This document shows positions 17,729 to 26,582 of a stretch of 52,129 bases of DNA, in pieces (within the stretch, counting starts at the first letter, position 1; each line of letters opens with the position of its first letter). Source of the stretch: Planctomicrobium piriforme. GTDB taxonomy: Bacteria; Planctomycetota; Planctomycetia; Pirellulales; UBA1268. The translations under genes were made by a program, and so were the position numbers. A model generated the notes under the pieces. It made no database searches. It had not been told where the DNA came from and was given only the letters and a program-made list of their open reading frames with translations. The stretch lies in NCBI GenBank assembly GCA_945869735.1, contig CAMBPQ010000018.1:1-52129 (forward strand), written 5' to 3'.

Positions 17729-17807
17729 ACGGGGGCCTGCAGGAAGTGCGAGGCTCGGAGGGAAAGCGATTGTGCCTCCCTAACGTGTGTGTCGCTCGCC
17801 CAGAAGT

Positions 17808-18164
17808 CTAGACGGCGTCGGCCGCATCGTCCATCCCAGGAAGCGTTTTTGACCTTGGCTTTCGGGCTCCGCTGCGTGTGGGCGACATGGCCGCGCCGGC
17901 CGCGGTCGCCGTCTCGTGCGGCGTCAGGATCGGCCGGCCCTCCTCATCGATACGGACCAGCACGCTGACCTTCTTCTCGGCCGCGGCCAGTTCCTCGTGC
18001 AGGCGGTGCAGCACGGCCACGCCACGCTCATAGGCGGCGATCGAGTCGGAAAGGCCTAGGCTTCCCGATTCGAGCTTCGAGACGAGCCCGCCGAGGTCGG
18101 CGAGCGCCGTTTCAAACGAGGAGGTTTGGCCAGAGTTTGCGGCCGCTTCTTCAGGTTCCGACAT
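17808..18164 (-). CDS. xseB: Exodeoxyribonuclease VII small subunit
   Basis: 118 aa. XseB pairs with XseA to form exonuclease VII, which degrades single-stranded DNA from both ends. The core SSFETALADLGGLVSKLESGSLGLSDSIAAYERGVAVLHRLHEELAAAEKKVSVL is the full conserved helical domain. The roughly 45-residue C-terminal tail (TPHETATAAGAAM...GMDDAADAV) is an extension beyond the usual family length. I chose ATG 18164 (MSEPEEA) with AAGGAT 11 bases upstream; it overlaps the 3' end of xseA by 14 bp, implying coupled translation. Confidence 0.92.
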   Translation of the reverse strand: MSEPEEAAANSGQTSSFETALADLGGLVSKLESGSLGLSDSIAAYERGVAVLHRLHEELAAAEKKVSVLVRIDEEGRPILTPHETATAAGAAMSPTRSGARKPRSKTLPGMDDAADAV

Positions 18165-19401
18165 CTTCGTTTGAGATCCTTTCCACTCGGCTCCAGATTC
18201 GCCCGTCGGCAAGTTGTGTGACCAGAGTATCGCCCGGTGCGAGTCGCGCGACGCTTCGCAGCGACGCCGGATCGCGATCTGTCCATGTCACCGACCAGCC
18301 GCGGGCGAGCAGATGGAGGGGGCTGCCCGCCTCGAGTCGCGCGGCCGCCGCGGCGAGCCGCTCGCGACCGCGGTCGACGGCCAGTCCGGCAAGCCGTCGT
18401 AGTCGCCGCGCATGCTGGTCGAGGACGTCGCGACGATCGCGGACGAGCCGGCTCGGGTCGGCAAAAATCCGTGACCTCGCAAGAGACACCACCCGCTCCC
18501 GCGCCATCTCGAGGCGGTGGGAGAGGGCCGCGTCGAGTCGCAAGCCGAGCGTGCCCACGGTTGCGGCCACCTGTCGGCCGTCGGGCACGATCTTCACCGC
18601 AGCGTCGGTCGGGGTGAGGGCACGGACGTCTGCGGCGAGATCGCAGAGCGACACGTCGATCTCGTGCCCGACACCCGACACGACTGGGATCGGTGACGCC
18701 GCCACCGCGCGGACGAGGACTTCCTCGTTGAACGACCAGAGGTCCTCGAGGCTGCCTCCGCCCCGCACCAGTGCGATCACGTCTATGACCGGCCGCAGCC
18801 GGGCTGCGACCTCCAGGGCCGCGGCGAGTTCCTCGGCCGCGCCGGCGCCTTGCACCCGGGACGGCACCACGATCACCTCGCTGGCCTGCCAGCGGGAGAG
18901 GAGCGTCTTGAGAAAATCGGCGATTGCGGCACCCGTCGGGCTCGTCACCACCGCGATCCGTTTCGGAAACGGTGGCAGCGGCCGCTTTCGCGCCGCCGCG
19001 AAAGCACCCTCCGCCTCGAGCTTCGCGTAAAGCCGCCGCAACTGCGCTTCCAGCGCCCCGGTGCCGACGGCGTGGAGGCGGTCGATCGTGAGCTGGTAGG
19101 TGCCGCGGGGCGCGTAGACCTCGAGCCGCCCGTGGCAGATGACCTCGAGCCCATCGGTCGGCTCGAGGGCGAGTGCCTGCATGGAGCCCCGCCAGATCAC
19201 CGCCCGCAGCACCGCCGCGTCGTCCTTGAGCGACAGGTAGACATGGCCGCTCGAGGCCCGGGTAAGATTGCTGACCTCGCCCGTCACCCAGACGTCTGAG
19301 AACCGTGTCTCGAGCTGCTCCTTGACGCGCGACGTCAGCTCCGACACGCTCTGGGCGTCGTCCGGCGGGCTCTTGCTGTCTGTCGCGACGCGGGTGGCCA
19401 T
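18151..19401 (-). CDS. xseA: Exodeoxyribonuclease VII large subunit
   Basis: 416 aa. It is the catalytic subunit of exonuclease VII. An N-terminal OB-fold (VKEQLETRFSDVWVTGEVSNLTRASSGHVYLSLKDDAAVLRAVIW) is followed by the catalytic region with PPFPKRIAVVTSPTGAAIADFL, then ALVRGGGSLEDLWSFNEE and VSGVGHEIDVSLCDLAADVRALTPTDAA. A coiled-coil helical arm and a C-terminal DGRIWSRV segment complete it. I chose ATG 19401 (MATRVATDSK); longer starts would overlap the divergent MFS gene. It is the first gene of the operon running through xseB, ispA, dxs, nadK and the secreted protein. The divergent gap to the MFS gene is only 76 bp. Confidence 0.94.
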   Translation of the reverse strand: MATRVATDSKSPPDDAQSVSELTSRVKEQLETRFSDVWVTGEVSNLTRASSGHVYLSLKDDAAVLRAVIWRGSMQALALEPTDGLEVICHGRLEVYAPRGTYQLTIDRLHAVGTGALEAQLRRLYAKLEAEGAFAAARKRPLPPFPKRIAVVTSPTGAAIADFLKTLLSRWQASEVIVVPSRVQGAGAAEELAAALEVAARLRPVIDVIALVRGGGSLEDLWSFNEEVLVRAVAASPIPVVSGVGHEIDVSLCDLAADVRALTPTDAAVKIVPDGRQVAATVGTLGLRLDAALSHRLEMARERVVSLARSRIFADPSRLVRDRRDVLDQHARRLRRLAGLAVDRGRERLAAAAARLEAGSPLHLLARGWSVTWTDRDPASLRSVARLAPGDTLVTQLADGRIWSRVERISNEDVGT

Positions 19402-19477
19402 GGCCCGCCAGTGTAGCAGTCGTGCTTCGTGCGCCCTCCGGTGCGCGAGGCGGAAACGCGAGCCAATCGGACCGGGT

Positions 19478-20812
19478 ATGCAACCGCGATCAGAGACCAC
19501 CACATCCAGCTCGACCAGCGGCGATTCCGCGTCGCGGGGAGCACTGCTCGTTGTCTTCCTGACCGTGTTCATCGACCTGCTGGGGTTCGGCATCGTCCTG
19601 CCGGTGATGCCGAGGCAGGCCGAGCCCTACCTCCGAGCCCTCGGCTTCTCCGATACCGCCACTGGGGCCGCGATCGGTGTCCTGTTTTCCGTGTTCTCGC
19701 TGATGCAGTTCCTGTTCAGCCCGATCTGGGGCCGATTATCGGATCGTGTCGGTCGGCGGCCGCTGCTGCTGCTCAGCCTCTCGGGATCAGTCGTCTGCTA
19801 CGCGTTGTATGGCTGGGCCGTGACGGTTCCGACCGACCCGGTGCCATCGCGCGAGATGGCGGCCGTGGCGATCGGATTGATCCTTCTCTCGCGGATTGGC
19901 GCCGGCATCGCGGGGGCGAGCGTCGGCACGGCGGCGGCCGTGATCGCCGACTGCACCACCCCCGAAAACCGGGCCCGCGGCATGGCCCTGATCGGGATCG
20001 CGTTTGGCGGCGGCTTCACGCTTGGACCGCTGATCGCCTACTTCGGCCTGGCGCTCTTTCAACAGCAACCGTGGGGCGTGGGAGCGATCGCTTCGGCGTT
20101 GTCCTTGATCGCGCTGTTGATCGCGATCTTCGTCTTCAAGGAGACGCGGCCGGCGGGAGGCGTTCCACCTCGACAGCACTCAGGGCTCGCGCGGACGGCC
20201 GCCGTTTTGCGGATGCCGACGGTCGGCGCGCTCGTGCTCGTCTACTTTCTGTCGATCGTCGCCTTTGCTAACTTCGAGGCCACGCTTGCGAGGCTCACGA
20301 GTTCGGCCTTCAAAATGACCGACAACGACAACTTCCTGGTCTTCGCCTTCATCGGGCTGATGCTGCTGATCGCAGGGGGCGCGTATCGGCCGCTTGCCAA
20401 GCACTTTCCGGAGAACCGGATGCTCGCCGTGGGCGTCACGCTCATGATCGTCGGCCTGGGCCTACTCGGCGGCGTGGCCTGGTGGGTGTTTCGCGACCCG
20501 GCGGCGGGCGGGACGGCGGCCCTGAGGACCGTCTTCTATGTCGCGGCGGCTGTGGCCGTGGCCGGTTTTGCCTGCGTCAACCCGTCGGTGTCGGCGCTGA
20601 TCTCGAAGCGGGCCGATCCCACCCGGCAGGGCGAGGTGCTCGGGGTCAACCAATCGTTCGCCTCCCTCGGCCGGATCATCGGGCCGTTCATGGGATCGTT
20701 CCTGTTTGGCCTCCATCCGTCGCACTCACTGCCGTTCGCGGCCGCGGTGGTCGTGTTGGCCGCAGTGTCCATGCTGCTCCCGCGGATCGCGGGGGCGGGG
20801 GCGACACGCTGA
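19478..20812 (+). CDS. MFS transporter, TetA/drug-efflux-like
   Basis: 444 aa, predicted 12 transmembrane helices. Helix 1 (ALLVVFLTVFIDLLGFGIVLPVMP) carries the DLLGFGIVLPVMP signature of the TetA/DHA1 family. The loop motif GRLSDRVGRRPLLL (motif A) is intact, and GAGIAGASVGTAAAVIADCTTPENRARGMALIG is the central DHA1 pattern. Proton-coupled efflux of a small molecule is likely; the substrate is unknown. Its TGA stop overlaps the ATG of the CbiX gene (TGATG), so the two are translationally coupled, although a functional link with cobalt/heme metabolism is not obvious. ATG 19478 is the first methionine that avoids a long antisense overlap with xseA. Confidence 0.9.
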   Translation: MQPRSETTTSSSTSGDSASRGALLVVFLTVFIDLLGFGIVLPVMPRQAEPYLRALGFSDTATGAAIGVLFSVFSLMQFLFSPIWGRLSDRVGRRPLLLLSLSGSVVCYALYGWAVTVPTDPVPSREMAAVAIGLILLSRIGAGIAGASVGTAAAVIADCTTPENRARGMALIGIAFGGGFTLGPLIAYFGLALFQQQPWGVGAIASALSLIALLIAIFVFKETRPAGGVPPRQHSGLARTAAVLRMPTVGALVLVYFLSIVAFANFEATLARLTSSAFKMTDNDNFLVFAFIGLMLLIAGGAYRPLAKHFPENRMLAVGVTLMIVGLGLLGGVAWWVFRDPAAGGTAALRTVFYVAAAVAVAGFACVNPSVSALISKRADPTRQGEVLGVNQSFASLGRIIGPFMGSFLFGLHPSHSLPFAAAVVVLAAVSMLLPRIAGAGATR

Positions 20813-21621
20813 TGGGCGGGCCGTTTCCTGCCGGGGTCGGCCTGCTCGTCGTCGGGCACGGCACTGCCGATCCAGTGGGGGCCGCCGAGACGCAGGCCGT
20901 CGCAGACGCGGTCGCTGAACTCCTGCCCGGCGTGGCGGTGGAGCTCGGCTTTCTCGAGGTGATTGGTCCCACGATCGGCGACGCGCTCGAGCGGCTGGCT
21001 GGTCGGGGATGCTGCGAGGTCGTGGCGGCGCCGCTCCTGCTCTTCGCAGCCGGGCACGCGAAGCGAGACGTGCCCGAGGCGATCGCCGGGCCTGCGGCCA
21101 CCCTCGGCTTACGGGTTTGTCAGACGGAGCCCTTCGGCTGCCAGGCGGAGATCGTGGAACTCTCACGGCGGCGCCGGCATGAGGCGGTCGCCGACCTGCG
21201 GCCGGTGCCGCCGGCCGAAACCGTCCTGCTGATGGTCGGCCGAGGCTCGAGCGATCCCGGGGGGGTGTCGCAGTTGAGGTCGTTCACGGAAGCGTCGCTC
21301 GCGGACGAGCCCGGGGGCCGTCCACGACGGATAGAACTCGGCTTCGTGGCCGCCGCCCGGCCCAGCCTCGACGAGGCGATTGCTACGGCCTGCGATCCTA
21401 TGGCGGGTGAGGTGCGTAGAATCCTCGTGCAGCCGCACCTGCTGTTTCGCGGTCATGTGGAGGAGCAGGTGAGCAAAGCGGTGTGCATAGGACGCGATCT
21501 GCGGCCGGAACTCGAGTGGGTGCAGGTCGCACGCCTGGGGGCCGATCGGCTCGTGGCCCGGGCATTGGTGATTCGGGCGGTCGAGTCGATCGGCCCGGAA
21601 AGCCTGTCTCGCCAAGGATGA
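20812..21621 (+). CDS. cbiX: Sirohydrochlorin chelatase-like protein, two fused CbiX domains
   Basis: 269 aa. Two CbiX domains lie in tandem. The first begins LLVVGHGTADPVGAAE (residues 11-26) with LFAAGHAKRDVPEAI. The second begins LLMVGRGSSDPGGVSQL with PHLLFRGHVEEQV. CbiX inserts Co(II) or Fe(II) into sirohydrochlorin for B12 or siroheme. In the first domain both metal-site histidines (GHG and GHAKRD) are present. In the second, the first His is replaced (GRG) but RGH is kept, so activity may reside in one half. Whether it loads cobalt, iron or nickel cannot be read from sequence. The start overlaps the upstream MFS stop. Confidence 0.88.
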   Translation: MGGPFPAGVGLLVVGHGTADPVGAAETQAVADAVAELLPGVAVELGFLEVIGPTIGDALERLAGRGCCEVVAAPLLLFAAGHAKRDVPEAIAGPAATLGLRVCQTEPFGCQAEIVELSRRRRHEAVADLRPVPPAETVLLMVGRGSSDPGGVSQLRSFTEASLADEPGGRPRRIELGFVAAARPSLDEAIATACDPMAGEVRRILVQPHLLFRGHVEEQVSKAVCIGRDLRPELEWVQVARLGADRLVARALVIRAVESIGPESLSRQG

Positions 21622-21691
21622 TATAAATCGTCACACTAGGTGAACTCGACCCCTCGCCGATTCCCGGGGCCAGACATGGAGGATCCAGCGC

Positions 21692-23911
21692 GTGAACGGC
21701 ATGATTCAATTTGGGCGAATGATCGGACTGGTCGCGATGACGGCGGCCGTGCTGCTGGTTCAGGCCGGCTCGACGGCCAGATCACAGGGCTTCACCCAGC
21801 CCCCCGCCATTGTTGCCCCTGCAGATCGGCCGGTGGTCGCCGCGCCCTCCCCGGCGGCAACGCCCCCCGCGCCGGCTGCCATTTCCAACCAGCCAAGCGC
21901 CCCGCCGGCCGGGATGAAGCCGGGTTCTAACGACCGCCACATCGCGGTTGCCGTCCGCCGGCAACTCGAGCGGGAGCACTTCCTGCGGAAGTCCATCGAC
22001 GATGAGATGGCCCAGCGCTGGTTCACGGCGTTTCTCGAAGCCCTCGACCCGATGAAGGTCTATTTCCTCCAGAGCGACGTCGACGGCTTCATGCTGAAGC
22101 GGGAATCGCTCGACGACCTCGTGAAGCGGGGCGACGTCACGTTTGCCTACGAGGTGCTCAGTCGGTTTCTTCAGCGGGTCGACTCGCGGCTGCCGCTCAT
22201 CGAGCGGCTGATCAAGGCGCCGCAGGACTTCACGACTGCTGAGTCGATCGTCATCGACCGTGACGAAACAAAATGGGCGCGGAGCGATGCCGAGGCCGAG
22301 GATATCTGGAGGCGCCGGATCAAATACGACCTCCTCGTGCAGAAAATGGAGAAGACGCCCCCCGAGGAGGCGAAAGACAAACTGCTCCGCCGCTATCGCA
22401 GTCTTGCCAAACGGTGGCATCAGATGACGGCCGACGAACTGCTCGAGACCTATCTCTCGTCGTTGACGAGCAGTTTCGACCCGCACACGAGCTACATGTC
22501 GCCCGGCACGCTCGAAAACTTCGAGATCGGCATGCGTCTGCAACTCGACGGCATCGGTGCCCAGCTCAAGGGCGAGGACGGCTACACGACGATCGTCGAA
22601 CTCACCCCCGGCGGTGCCGCCGACGGTGATGGCCGCCTGAAATCGAAGGACCGCGTTGTCGGTGTTGGGCAGGGTAACGAGGGAGAGATCGTCGATGTGG
22701 TCGACATGAATCTCAACGAGGTGGTCAAGCTCATCCGAGGTAAGCGTGGGACGGTCGTCCGCCTGAAGGTGATTCCGGTCGGCGATACCGCCCCTAAGGT
22801 CTACGACATCACCCGCGCCAAGATCGAGCTCAAGGATGCCGAAGCACGCGGCGAGGTGATCGAGTACGGCAAGAAGGTCGACGGCTCGCCATACCGTATC
22901 GGTGTCATCAACCTGCCGAGCTTCTACATGGACATGGCTGGCGCGCAGCAGGGGCAGGCGGATTTCAAGAGCAGCACCCGCGACTGCAAGCGGCTGCTTG
23001 ACGAGTTTCGTCAGAAGGGGGTCGACTGCGTGGTGCTCGACCTGCGAAGTAACGGCGGCGGCTCGCTGCCGGAGTCGATCAAGCTCACCGGCTTGTTCAT
23101 CGACAAGGGGCCGGTTGTGCAGATCAAAGACGCCGACAAGCAGGTGCGCCCGTACGACGATGTCGATAGGGGCGTGGCCTGGGACGGTCCGCTGGTGGTG
23201 CTGACGAGCAAGTTTAGTGCGAGTGCCAGCGAGATCCTTGCCGGCGCGATCCAGGATTACCAACGCGGGCTGATCGTTGGCGACAAGTCAACTCACGGCA
23301 AGGGCACGGTGCAGACGCTGCTCGACGTGGGCCGCCAGTTATTCCCGCGGTTCGATAACGTGCCCTCGCTCGGGGCGATCAAGGTGACGATCCAGCAGTT
23401 CTACCGGCCGTCGGGCGCCAGCACGCAACTCGAGGGCGTGAAGAGCGACGTGGAGATTCCGAGCATCACCACGCACCTGCCGATCGGCGAGTCGGACCTC
23501 GACCATGCGATCACGTTCGACAAGGTACCGCCGGCCGAATTCGAGGCGACTGGTCAGGTGACCGACGGGATGGTGGCGAAGCTTCGCGAGGAGTCGTCCA
23601 AGAGGGTCGGGACCAACAAAGAGTTTGAGAAACTCTCGAACGACATCGCCCGCTATCAGAAGCGGAAGGACGAGAAGACGATCTCACTCGTCGAGACGGA
23701 GTTCGAAAGGCAATGGAACGAGGGCAAGGCGGCTGAAGACGAGGAGGAGAAGAAGCTCGAGGAACTAGAGATGCAGAAGAAGCCCGTCGTCCGCCGCGAC
23801 TTCTCCTTCGACGAGGCGATGAACATCACGATCGACTACCTCCGAGTCCTGGCCGGCGCGACGGGTCTCACCGACACCGCGAAGGTTCAGGAAGCGACAC
23901 CGGCACGTTAG
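21692..23911 (+). CDS. S41 C-terminal processing (tail-specific) protease
   Basis: 739 aa, exported. A signal segment (GRMIGLVAMTAAVLLVQAGSTARS) is followed by a Pro/Ala-rich linker. An N-terminal helical domain (DDEMAQRWFTAFLEALDPMKVYFLQSDV) resembles Prc of E. coli. A PDZ domain (about residues 265-365, FEIGMRLQLDGIGAQLKGEDGYTTIVELTPGGAA) is next. The S41 catalytic core follows, with KFSASASEILAGAI (catalytic Ser511) and STHGKGTVQ (general-base Lys537). It degrades or trims periplasmic proteins from their C-termini. I chose GTG 21692 because GGAGG lies 9 bases upstream. The C-terminus is a charged helical region ending in a hydrophobic helix. Confidence 0.93.
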   Translation: MNGMIQFGRMIGLVAMTAAVLLVQAGSTARSQGFTQPPAIVAPADRPVVAAPSPAATPPAPAAISNQPSAPPAGMKPGSNDRHIAVAVRRQLEREHFLRKSIDDEMAQRWFTAFLEALDPMKVYFLQSDVDGFMLKRESLDDLVKRGDVTFAYEVLSRFLQRVDSRLPLIERLIKAPQDFTTAESIVIDRDETKWARSDAEAEDIWRRRIKYDLLVQKMEKTPPEEAKDKLLRRYRSLAKRWHQMTADELLETYLSSLTSSFDPHTSYMSPGTLENFEIGMRLQLDGIGAQLKGEDGYTTIVELTPGGAADGDGRLKSKDRVVGVGQGNEGEIVDVVDMNLNEVVKLIRGKRGTVVRLKVIPVGDTAPKVYDITRAKIELKDAEARGEVIEYGKKVDGSPYRIGVINLPSFYMDMAGAQQGQADFKSSTRDCKRLLDEFRQKGVDCVVLDLRSNGGGSLPESIKLTGLFIDKGPVVQIKDADKQVRPYDDVDRGVAWDGPLVVLTSKFSASASEILAGAIQDYQRGLIVGDKSTHGKGTVQTLLDVGRQLFPRFDNVPSLGAIKVTIQQFYRPSGASTQLEGVKSDVEIPSITTHLPIGESDLDHAITFDKVPPAEFEATGQVTDGMVAKLREESSKRVGTNKEFEKLSNDIARYQKRKDEKTISLVETEFERQWNEGKAAEDEEEKKLEELEMQKKPVVRRDFSFDEAMNITIDYLRVLAGATGLTDTAKVQEATPAR

Positions 23912-23951
23912 GGTCACCGGGAGGGTGGAGCGGAATGGGGTGGAAGGCGTC

Positions 23952-24214
23952 TACCCCGCGCTCGCGCTTGGGGCTTCCTGACGGAGAGGAAACGCCCGCA
24001 GATGCCCCACCCGACTCCCGAGCGTGAGGAGTCGGTCGGGGGCACGCGCAGAAGCCGGGGAATGTTTGCGACTCACGAACGATGCCCAGTCGGCTAGCCG
24101 GGCATCCTGTAGCAAAATCCCCCGGCGCCGAGCATGCCACCGCCGGCGAACCAATCCGGCACCGTCTCCATGCGGCCCGCATACCCCGCGCTCGCGCTTG
24201 GGGCTTCCTGACGG
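23952..24214 (+). repeat. Family B intergenic repeat, complete unit between two end motifs
   Basis: The 307-bp gap between the convergent protease and epimerase genes is filled by this element. A 33-bp sequence (TACCCCGCG...CTTCCTGACGG) occurs exactly twice, at 23952-23984 and 24182-24214, so the repeat period is 230 bp. Between them is the conserved core (24001-24180). It contains GAGGAGTCGGTCGGGGGCACG, GTTTGCGACTCACGA, CATCCTGTAGCAAAATCCCC and AACCAATCCGGCACC, all shared with the copies near 31.4, 37.6 and 43.0 kb. The core can fold through a long imperfect stem. It has no shared protein-coding frame. Confidence 0.85.
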
Positions 24215-24218
24215 CTGG

Positions 24219-25106
24219 TCAGGGGGCGTTCACGAGGCCGGCGAGAGCGACGAGCGAATCAGGATGCAGGAGCACGAGGGGAAAGTCGGTGAAGAGCCGC
24301 GACGGGTCGACTCGCTTGTCGGCGCCGCGGGTGCGCGGAGCCGACGGATCCCAGCGGGGCTCGGGACTGCCGGTGAGGGTCGCGAGACGGCCGTACCATT
24401 CGCGGCGGCGGACGGGCGTGCCATCCGAAACGACGTACAGCGGCTGCGGTGAGGCCGCGTCGGTCACGGTGCAGACCACCGCGGCGGCATCGTCGACATG
24501 GACAAGATTGAGCCACGAGTCGGGGTCGGCGGCGAGCGGTCGGCCGGCGCGAAGATCGTCGAGTCGCGGCAGGCGATCGGGGCCGTAGAGACCGGCGAAC
24601 CGCAGCGTCGTGCCCGGCCCGAGGGGGTGCGCCGCGAGCAGGGCCTCCGCCTCGACGAGCACGCGGCCAGCATCGCGGCTCGGATTCGGCGGGCTGGCCT
24701 CGTCGACCACGCCCCCACCCTCGTCGCCCCACACGCCGGTCGAACTTGAAAAGATGATCCGCGTTGGCGGGGAGACGGAGCTCGTCGTGGCGAGGGCATC
24801 AAGCAGTTTTTTGAGCCCCTCGACATGCACGTCGCGATGCGTCGCCCTCGCAGCCCGGTCAAAGCCCACACTCCAGAACACGGTCGCCGGACGGCCGAGC
24901 GAGGCAAAGGTATCTCGCCAGCCCGGCTCGGCAGCCGTCACATCGATGATCACCGGCTCGATGCCGAGCGCGTGCAGTTCCGCGGCCCGTGCGGCCCGCC
25001 GCGTGATTCCGATCACCCGCGATCCGGCGGCCACCCACCGCCGCGCGACGCGTTCTCCGAGATAGCCGCAGCCGACGACGAGGCGGAGGGGAGCTGAAGG
25101 ATGCAT
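24219..25106 (-). CDS. NAD-dependent epimerase/dehydratase-like SDR protein
   Basis: 295 aa. An extended short-chain-dehydrogenase fold: Rossmann glycine motif LVVGCGYLGERVARRW at the N-terminus, IIFSSSTGVWGDEGG carrying the catalytic-Ser region, and a C-terminal substrate domain. The normal YxxxK motif is not obvious (the segment after the Ser region is EASPPNPSRDAGRVLVEAEALL), which suggests a degenerate or non-catalytic SDR, as in the YeeZ/atypical branch. The substrate is unknown. It is the last gene of the minus-strand cluster and starts 13 bp after the ruvX stop. ATG 25106 is preferred over in-frame upstream codons that overlap ruvX. Confidence 0.82.
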   Translation of the reverse strand: MHPSAPLRLVVGCGYLGERVARRWVAAGSRVIGITRRAARAAELHALGIEPVIIDVTAAEPGWRDTFASLGRPATVFWSVGFDRAARATHRDVHVEGLKKLLDALATTSSVSPPTRIIFSSSTGVWGDEGGGVVDEASPPNPSRDAGRVLVEAEALLAAHPLGPGTTLRFAGLYGPDRLPRLDDLRAGRPLAADPDSWLNLVHVDDAAAVVCTVTDAASPQPLYVVSDGTPVRRREWYGRLATLTGSPEPRWDPSAPRTRGADKRVDPSRLFTDFPLVLLHPDSLVALAGLVNAP

Positions 25107-25119
25107 GGTGCGCTGTGCC

Positions 25120-25596
25120 TTATCCGTCCAGCGGCCGCGGCCGCTCGCCTCGCGTTTGCGAGTCGAGCCACGATTGCAACACCACCTGCGCCGCCACGGC
25201 ATCGGCCCGGGCTTTCTTGCGTCCGCGGGTGAGACCCACGCCCGCCAGCATCCCGGCCGCCTCACGGGAACTGTAGCGCTCGTCGTGAAAGGTGACCGGC
25301 AACGTCGTGATCCGTCCGAGCCACGCGCCGAACCTCTCGACCTCCACCGACATCGCGCTATCGGTGCCGTCGGCGTGGACCGGGAGGCCGACCACGAAGC
25401 CCGCGAGCGTCTCCTCGGTGACGAGGTTACGGAAGAAACGGGCGTCGGCCTCCAGATCGCCCGTCGTCTGCCGCACGCAGAGGGGGCTGCAGATGATTCG
25501 CTCGGCGTCGCAGATCGCTACGCCGATGCGGCGGCGGCCATAATCGACTCCCGCCACGCGGCCGGTGGGAATCGTCGGGGAGGGCGCACTATTCAT
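25120..25596 (-). CDS. ruvX: Putative pre-16S rRNA nuclease / Holliday junction resolvase YqgF (RuvX)
   Basis: 158 aa. An RNase H-fold nuclease of the YqgF family, implicated in maturing the 5' end of 16S rRNA. The first motif GVDYGRRRIGVAICD (16-30) carries the catalytic Asp. FVVGLPVHADGTDSAMSVEVERF is the second conserved block, and DERYSSREAAGML with a final DAVAAQVVLQSWLD holds the remaining acidic residues. Its ATG overlaps the stop of the upstream hydrolase gene by 4 bp, so it is in an operon with it. Length is typical (about 140-160 aa). Confidence 0.92.
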   Translation of the reverse strand: MNSAPSPTIPTGRVAGVDYGRRRIGVAICDAERIICSPLCVRQTTGDLEADARFFRNLVTEETLAGFVVGLPVHADGTDSAMSVEVERFGAWLGRITTLPVTFHDERYSSREAAGMLAGVGLTRGRKKARADAVAAQVVLQSWLDSQTRGERPRPLDG

Positions 25597-26582
25597 TCGC
25601 CGGCCCCGGCGGTGGGCGCGAGCACGGGAGCAGGGCTGAACCGCCCTGACTTGAGAAATGATTCCGTCGCCTGCTGCACCTTCGGGTCGCGGAGCATGGC
25701 CGCGTGGTGTACCGGCAGGAGCAGGAAGTCATCGGCGCCGTCGAGCCGTGTCTCCTCGACGCGGACCACCGCGTCGTCGTCGCCCTCGAGGAGCGGGCTG
25801 AAACCACGGGAGTCACCGCGGCCGCCGGCCACGATCCCAAACTCGCATGGTGGCACGGCGAGCTGCGGCGCCACCTTGTGCCAGTCGACCACGAGGTCAC
25901 GGGCGGCGCCTTCGGCCAGGCCGGCGAGGAACCGGACGCCCGCCACCTGCCGCGCGAGTTCCGAGCCCTTGTTGGGTGGCCCGAGCATCACCATCCGGTC
26001 GACTCGCTCGAGATCATCGTGGTCGGCCAGCGCCATCCAGCGGCGGACGACCAGGTTGCCCAGGCTGTGCCCGACGAAACTGATACGTCCTGAGGCGGGT
26101 AACGCGGTGACCACGGCATCGAGCGCGCGGCCGTGGGCCTCGATGTCGGCATGGGTGCTGGCGTAGCCGAAGAGGAGGACCGTCGCATCAAGCGACCCGC
26201 GGAGGTGCTCTGCGAGCGGACGCATCGAGGATCGCCCCTCGCCCAACCCGTGGAGAACCAAGACCGTCGGGCCGTCAACCAGCGGTACGGTGCCCTCCGC
26301 TTCGAGTCGCGCGAAGGCCGCACGGCATTCCTCGGCTGTTCCCTCGCGGATGGTGCTGTCACTGGGATCGAGAATCCGGCAGCGGCCGTCACTGGGCCGG
26401 CGCTGGAGCCTCCAGTCGTGTCGAACGACGAGGTCGCTCCACTCGAGCGCCTCCCGCGACCGCCGCAGTTTCTGGAACCACTCCACATCGCGGCGCGCAA
26501 CCTGAGCGGTCTCATCGGCCCGGCTCGCGCAGGCAACGATCAGGGCGAGAACCGACGCGGCGATCAGAGATATTCTTTCCAT
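25593..26582 (-). CDS. Secreted alpha/beta hydrolase (lipase-like)
   Basis: 329 aa. The N-terminal signal peptide is ISLIAASVLALIVACASRADE. The lipase fold is shown by LVLHGLGEG (110-117, oxyanion region) and the nucleophile elbow FVGHSLGNLV with Ser173 in GHSLG. A likely catalytic His lies in LLPVHHAAML near the C-terminus, and an Asp in the preceding strand region. This resembles PGAP1/triacylglycerol-lipase-type esterases; the substrate is unknown. It overlaps the upstream mannose-1-phosphate guanylyltransferase gene by 19 bp and the downstream ruvX by 4 bp, so the three are co-transcribed. The cysteine in the signal segment (VACAS) could make it a lipoprotein. Confidence 0.85.
   Translation of the reverse strand: MERISLIAASVLALIVACASRADETAQVARRDVEWFQKLRRSREALEWSDLVVRHDWRLQRRPSDGRCRILDPSDSTIREGTAEECRAAFARLEAEGTVPLVDGPTVLVLHGLGEGRSSMRPLAEHLRGSLDATVLLFGYASTHADIEAHGRALDAVVTALPASGRISFVGHSLGNLVVRRWMALADHDDLERVDRMVMLGPPNKGSELARQVAGVRFLAGLAEGAARDLVVDWHKVAPQLAVPPCEFGIVAGGRGDSRGFSPLLEGDDDAVVRVEETRLDGADDFLLLPVHHAAMLRDPKVQQATESFLKSGRFSPAPVLAPTAGAGE

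Noticed and set aside
23952-24214. CRISPR-like array for the tandem family B units
   Set aside because: Repeat units are about 230 bp with no 25-40 bp repeats and unique spacers, and there are no cas genes.
24024-24588. Open frames inside the family B repeats that share peptide segments
   Set aside because: No shared start or stop and frame differs between copies; the repeated DNA, not a protein, is conserved.
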